Below are positions 60,887 to 64,000 of a DNA stretch of 64,000 nt, in pieces (within the stretch, counting starts at the first letter, position 1; each line of letters begins with the position of its first letter). The position numbers were made by a program, and so were the translations under genes. This DNA is from Pempheris klunzingeri. Its lineage: Eukaryota; Chordata; Actinopteri; Acropomatiformes; Pempheridae. Location: contig NC_092028.1 of the NCBI RefSeq assembly GCF_042242105.1, positions 13,253,338 through 13,317,337 on the forward strand, written 5' to 3'. The notes under the pieces are model-generated. The model worked only from the letters and a program-made list of their open reading frames with translations. It searched no databases and had not been told where the DNA came from.

Positions 60887-61193
60887 GGCGATAAACTATT
60901 TTTTTTAACATTTTTTTTAATTGGTTTGGCTGACTGTAGTAGGTTGTATGACATTATTTAATTTTAGTGTGTGTGACTTGCAGATGAAGTCAGTGGGAAA
61001 GTGGACACAACACCGGCTTGGGATTGATCCAGAAGTCTGACACCACCTGTATAATCAATGCAGTATATTTGTTTGTGAATTTAAAAACCAAGTTTGATCT
61101 AAAATTTTAATGAAAATAAAGAAATGTTGTATAAAATTAAAACATTATGACACATTGGTAACATGAATCCTGCTGGGAGCACACAGCATGCTG

Positions 61194-64000
61194 TCAGTCT
61201 GTGTTAAAAGGTGACCTGTAAGATTTCTTTTTCAAATTGTCCAAGAAGATCTGCTCCTCTTGGAGGTATTCACGATCCTGTTAATGGGAAAAGAATAATT
61301 AGAAATACGGAGTTAAATGTTTCAAGATATGTTCCATGTAAACAATAAAAGCTTCTAAAAAACAACCAACTTGTTGTTTGAATTATGTTCTAAGGAATCC
61401 AAAGACATAAGTGTCAATTAAATGGTTTCATCCATCCATTGTCTATACTGCTCATCCTTAAGGGTACTAACCACTGTTTTGCCTTAAATGGTTTGTTTTA
61501 AAATATATTTTTAGGATTCCAGCTAGTTTTACAACTTGTGACATTTTCTGGGAGTATATGTAATGATCGATGATTGCGAAGTTCATGAACAACCAATGAT
61601 GGTGGGCCTTTAGTTACGAAGTGTTGGGCCTAATAGTGCACCCGGATGGCATACTGTATCTAATTAATTCTATACATACGCTGTATCTCTAATAGGGTGT
61701 ATGGTGTCTCTTCACTGATTACCTTTTCCCCTGTGTACCTCCACAGAGCCAGACTAGCCTGAAGAGCCATGGACTGAGAGCTGGTGAACAATGTAGGAGG
61801 GGGAATATTCAGGGTCGATGTCAGATCAGGGTTTGGCAACACTGAACCTGAATATACAGATAAATATAACAAAACCTTGTAATACACTTATTAAATGGGT
61901 GCATATGGTATGAGTAATTAGATCCTGTTGAATGATAGATCTTCAATAGCCAAAATGACCTCACCTGGTAAAGTTGGTGGAATTATTTGTGGTAAAGAGG
62001 GTGGAGGGTTTTCTCTCAGACTTTCTGTCTCCTTCTGCAGATGAGTTAATCGCAAACGATCCTGTAACAAGTATTTAGGTACGATCACACAATTAACCAT
62101 CTATGTTCAGTAGAATCCGGTTCTTAAAGGTACTGCACTAGGAGCTGTCTTAAAGTGACACACACCTGAAGGATTCGATGTTCTTGCTGCCTCAGCCGCT
62201 CTGTCTGCGCATGGATATTTCCGAGCCGTGCCTTGTGCTCAGCCTCCACGCGTTTTGCTTCCCGCAAAGCTTGTTCTCCTTCCTCGTGCTTCTCTGCGGC
62301 GAGCTGAAAAGAATGGAGTGCGGTTAAAAACGTCAATGTTACATATTTATTGCGCATGGGACTCAGTGTGGTGTGAATTTACCTTGCTAAAGGCCTCCAC
62401 CTCCTGGGCTCGTGTCTTGAGCCTCAAGGCGGTGCAGCTGATTCTCTCTTTCTCTCTGTCCAGTTCTTCTCTTAGTCTGTCCAGAGTCTCTCTCTCCTGT
62501 GCCACAGCCATCTCCTTTTGTTTCAGCTCTGCAGTGTGCAGTTTTAGGTCAGCTTGTTCCTATAACAGAAACATAGAAAAGAACTGTTTGGCTTGAAGGG
62601 CTTAAAAAAATACTTTCTGAAAATGCCTATTATATTTAGTGATATAAACATAGACACAACACCAGTTTTTCTATGATGATAATAATAATGACAATAGCAT
62701 GAGCTGACTTTTCAAACAACAGAACAGCATTTAAAAGACGAAGTCCACAAAGTAAGACTGTCAAACCCTATCATAAGGCGCGCCTCTGTTCTCCGTAAAG
62801 CTCACCTGTGCCAGACTCATAATGGATCCCTCTCTCTTCTCCAAGAGACTGCTGACCTCCCGTTCAGCCCTCTCGTGCCTCTGCTTCTCCAGGTTGTGAA
62901 AGTGGGCCCACTCAGCTGCCAGCTTCCTCCTCTCCTCCGCACAGTGCTGCATCACCGACTTCTGCTCCTCCAGTAAAGCACTCTGACGGGAACAGAGGCA
63001 GGCAGGAGGGGTAAGGCAGGCAGGGATAGAGCACTTGTCCACCACCAGCACTGATGGAGATTTTTTCACCAGCCTCACCTTAGCTCTTTCCAGCTCCTCT
63101 CTTTCCATGTTGATCTGCAAGCTAAGGGCACGCCTCTCTTCCTCCAGGCCTCTTTGGGTGGACTCTGCCTTGGCCTGCTCTGCCGTCATCTTCCAGCGAT
63201 CCTGAGACATACAAAAACAATGATTTTTAGTCTTTGAGGGGGGAAAACATCAGTTGTTAGGTGCTTGCATGTATACACTCCTGCTTAACTATTTTTAAAG
63301 CATTAAAGATTTGTCTGACCTTCTCAAGCTGTCTCTGCTGCTCATTGAGCTGAGTGTCCATCCTGGAAATGATTTCCTTGAGGTAAGCTCTCTCCTCGGC
63401 CATAGCTTTCTGCTGCTGGGCCAGACGGTCCTGCATCACTGAATCGAACATTTAGAGAGTGACCTTAACCTACTTGCAATGTGATACCAACTACAGCTTG
63501 CTATTAAATAACTTGCATCTTGACCTATTTGTAAAAACTGTGTGTGTGTCTGCAGTACTTCGAAGCTGCTCGTCTCTGTGCCGTGCCCCCTGCTCCAGGC
63601 CGTGAGCCGTGTGTTCATGTGTGCTCTCCACCCGGGAAGAAAGATCTCCCAGCCGCGATGAGAACTGCTCCATCTGCTCAATGACCACTGTAAGAGACCT
63701 GGAGAAAAAACATAAACATACTATTACATAATGCAAAAATCTTTGAAATGCTAAAAGAGCTATTCCAGGCTCACCGTTTGAAGGGTTTATACAAGAGATT
63801 CAGACCTACTGGTTGTCGCACTAGAGAACAAGCTTCTCAGACCAAAACAGGACGCCATTACTCCCCTACATGTTTATGTAGCTAAGAGTTGTTTGCCGCT
63901 ATATTAATATTAAAAATCTCAAACATAGAACCTTTAAATGGAACTTGTTAACTATGGGTACAGTAATTGTAAATGGGACTGGTGTCCTTGGGTAACATCT
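61194..64000 (-). CDS. fbf1: FBF1 (Fas-binding factor 1), C-terminal third, partial at right edge
   Basis: Transition-fibre protein at the distal basal body that gates ciliary entry. Nine exons are visible, low to high: 61194-61277, 61723-61847, 61965-62061, 62166-62303, 62383-62559, 62806-62982, 63079-63201, 63320-63438, 63559-63698. Splice sites are GT/AG and phases agree throughout, giving 392 residues and TGA. The sequence is an almost continuous coiled coil (MQDRLAQQQKAMAEERAYLK, RWKMTAEQAKAESTQRGLEE, SALLEEQKSVMQHC, ERRKLAAEWAHF). A Pro-rich linker (PPPSLPQIIPPTLPG, NIPPPTLF) and a conserved tail DREYLQEEQIFLDNLKKKSY follow. These blocks match the order I know from vertebrate FBF1. The N-terminal two thirds lie beyond 64000. 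Within 63699-64000 I see only intron. Confidence 0.9.
61278..61722 (-). other. Last intron of fbf1
   Basis: No gene or recognised repeat. The 3' ends of fbf1 and of the convergent snoRNA host face each other and lie only about 60 bases apart (polyadenylation of the host near 61135, fbf1 stop at 61194), so their untranslated regions probably overlap. Confidence 0.5.

Larger units (their letters stand above)
59742..61135 (+). ncRNA. snhg16: SNORD1-type snoRNA host gene, five exons (SNHG16-like)
   Basis: Exons by GT/AG sites: about 59742-59865, 60223-60294, 60480-60532, 60726-60784, 60984 to about 61135, with AATAAA at 61115-61120. Three of four introns each hold one box C/D snoRNA. In introns 2, 3 and 4 the D box lies 76, 79 and 106 bases from the 3' splice site; about 70-80 is the usual spacing for intronic snoRNA release. 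Short exons and the lack of a continuous frame indicate a non-coding host: the frame from ATGAGGTTTACC (exon 2) stops eight codons into exon 3. A 54-codon frame starting in exon 3 exists but is unrecognised. Human SNHG16 hosts SNORD1A-C in 17q25, the same neighbourhood as SPHK1 and FBF1, hence the name. Intron 1 shows no C/D motif pair. Confidence 0.7.

Noticed and set aside
62228-62596. 122-codon plus-strand frame
   Set aside because: Antisense to two fbf1 coiled-coil exons; Ser/Leu-rich translation is the usual shadow of Glu/Arg/Lys codons.

Overview
The window is vertebrate nuclear DNA, almost certainly from a percomorph teleost. It has intron-containing vertebrate genes with GT/AG splice sites, several interspersed repeats familiar from perch-like fish genomes, degenerate Ty3/Gypsy and BEL/Pao retroelements, a fish Tc1-type transposon and dinucleotide microsatellites. 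No bacterial or viral gene organisation is present.

Layout. (1) 1-30100 is one uninterrupted satellite array of 171 head-to-tail monomers, 177 bp each with short variants. It enters from the left edge and is nearly identical throughout. Almost all length variation falls in one polypyrimidine site of the monomer. A 168-bp variant occurs only in the last 6.5 kb, where it is arranged in a five-monomer higher-order register. (2) 30101-30335 holds one complete and one truncated divergent monomer, the array edge. (3) 30336-35765 holds two broken LTR retroelements head to head: Gypsy gag-pol on the minus strand, cut off inside the integrase C-terminal domain by satellite, and a BEL/Pao pol 3' part on the plus strand. 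(4) 35766-46125 is gene-poor. It contains an apparent nest of transposons (a Tc1-like element inside a piggyBac-like palindromic element inside an older teleost repeat) and then AT-rich DNA that may include the sphingosine kinase 3' UTR. (5) 46126-58379, minus strand, is a complete five-exon sphingosine kinase gene encoding 565 residues. (6) About 59.74-61.14 kb, plus strand, is a five-exon snoRNA host gene with two SNORD1-like box C/D snoRNAs and one further box C/D candidate in its introns; I read it as the fish SNHG16 counterpart. (7) 61194 to the right edge, minus strand, is the C-terminal third of FBF1, the ciliary transition-fibre coiled-coil protein.

How the genes relate. As far as I recall, human SPHK1, SNHG16 and FBF1 all lie in 17q25, so the three-gene block looks like conserved synteny. 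It favours calling the kinase sphk1 even though parts of its protein resemble SPHK2. The kinase and the snoRNA host are divergently transcribed with about 1.1 kb between them. The genes have no direct joint pathway: one makes sphingosine-1-phosphate, one supplies 2'-O-methylation guides for 28S rRNA, and one anchors ciliary gating proteins.

The most unusual part is the satellite. It is homogenised to near identity over 30 kb, mutates mainly at one pyrimidine tract, has an emerging higher-order structure beside its edge, and ends in decayed monomers fused to a retroelement, only about 16 kb from ordinary genes. Its long open frames are a by-product of monomer lengths divisible by three and are not treated as genes.
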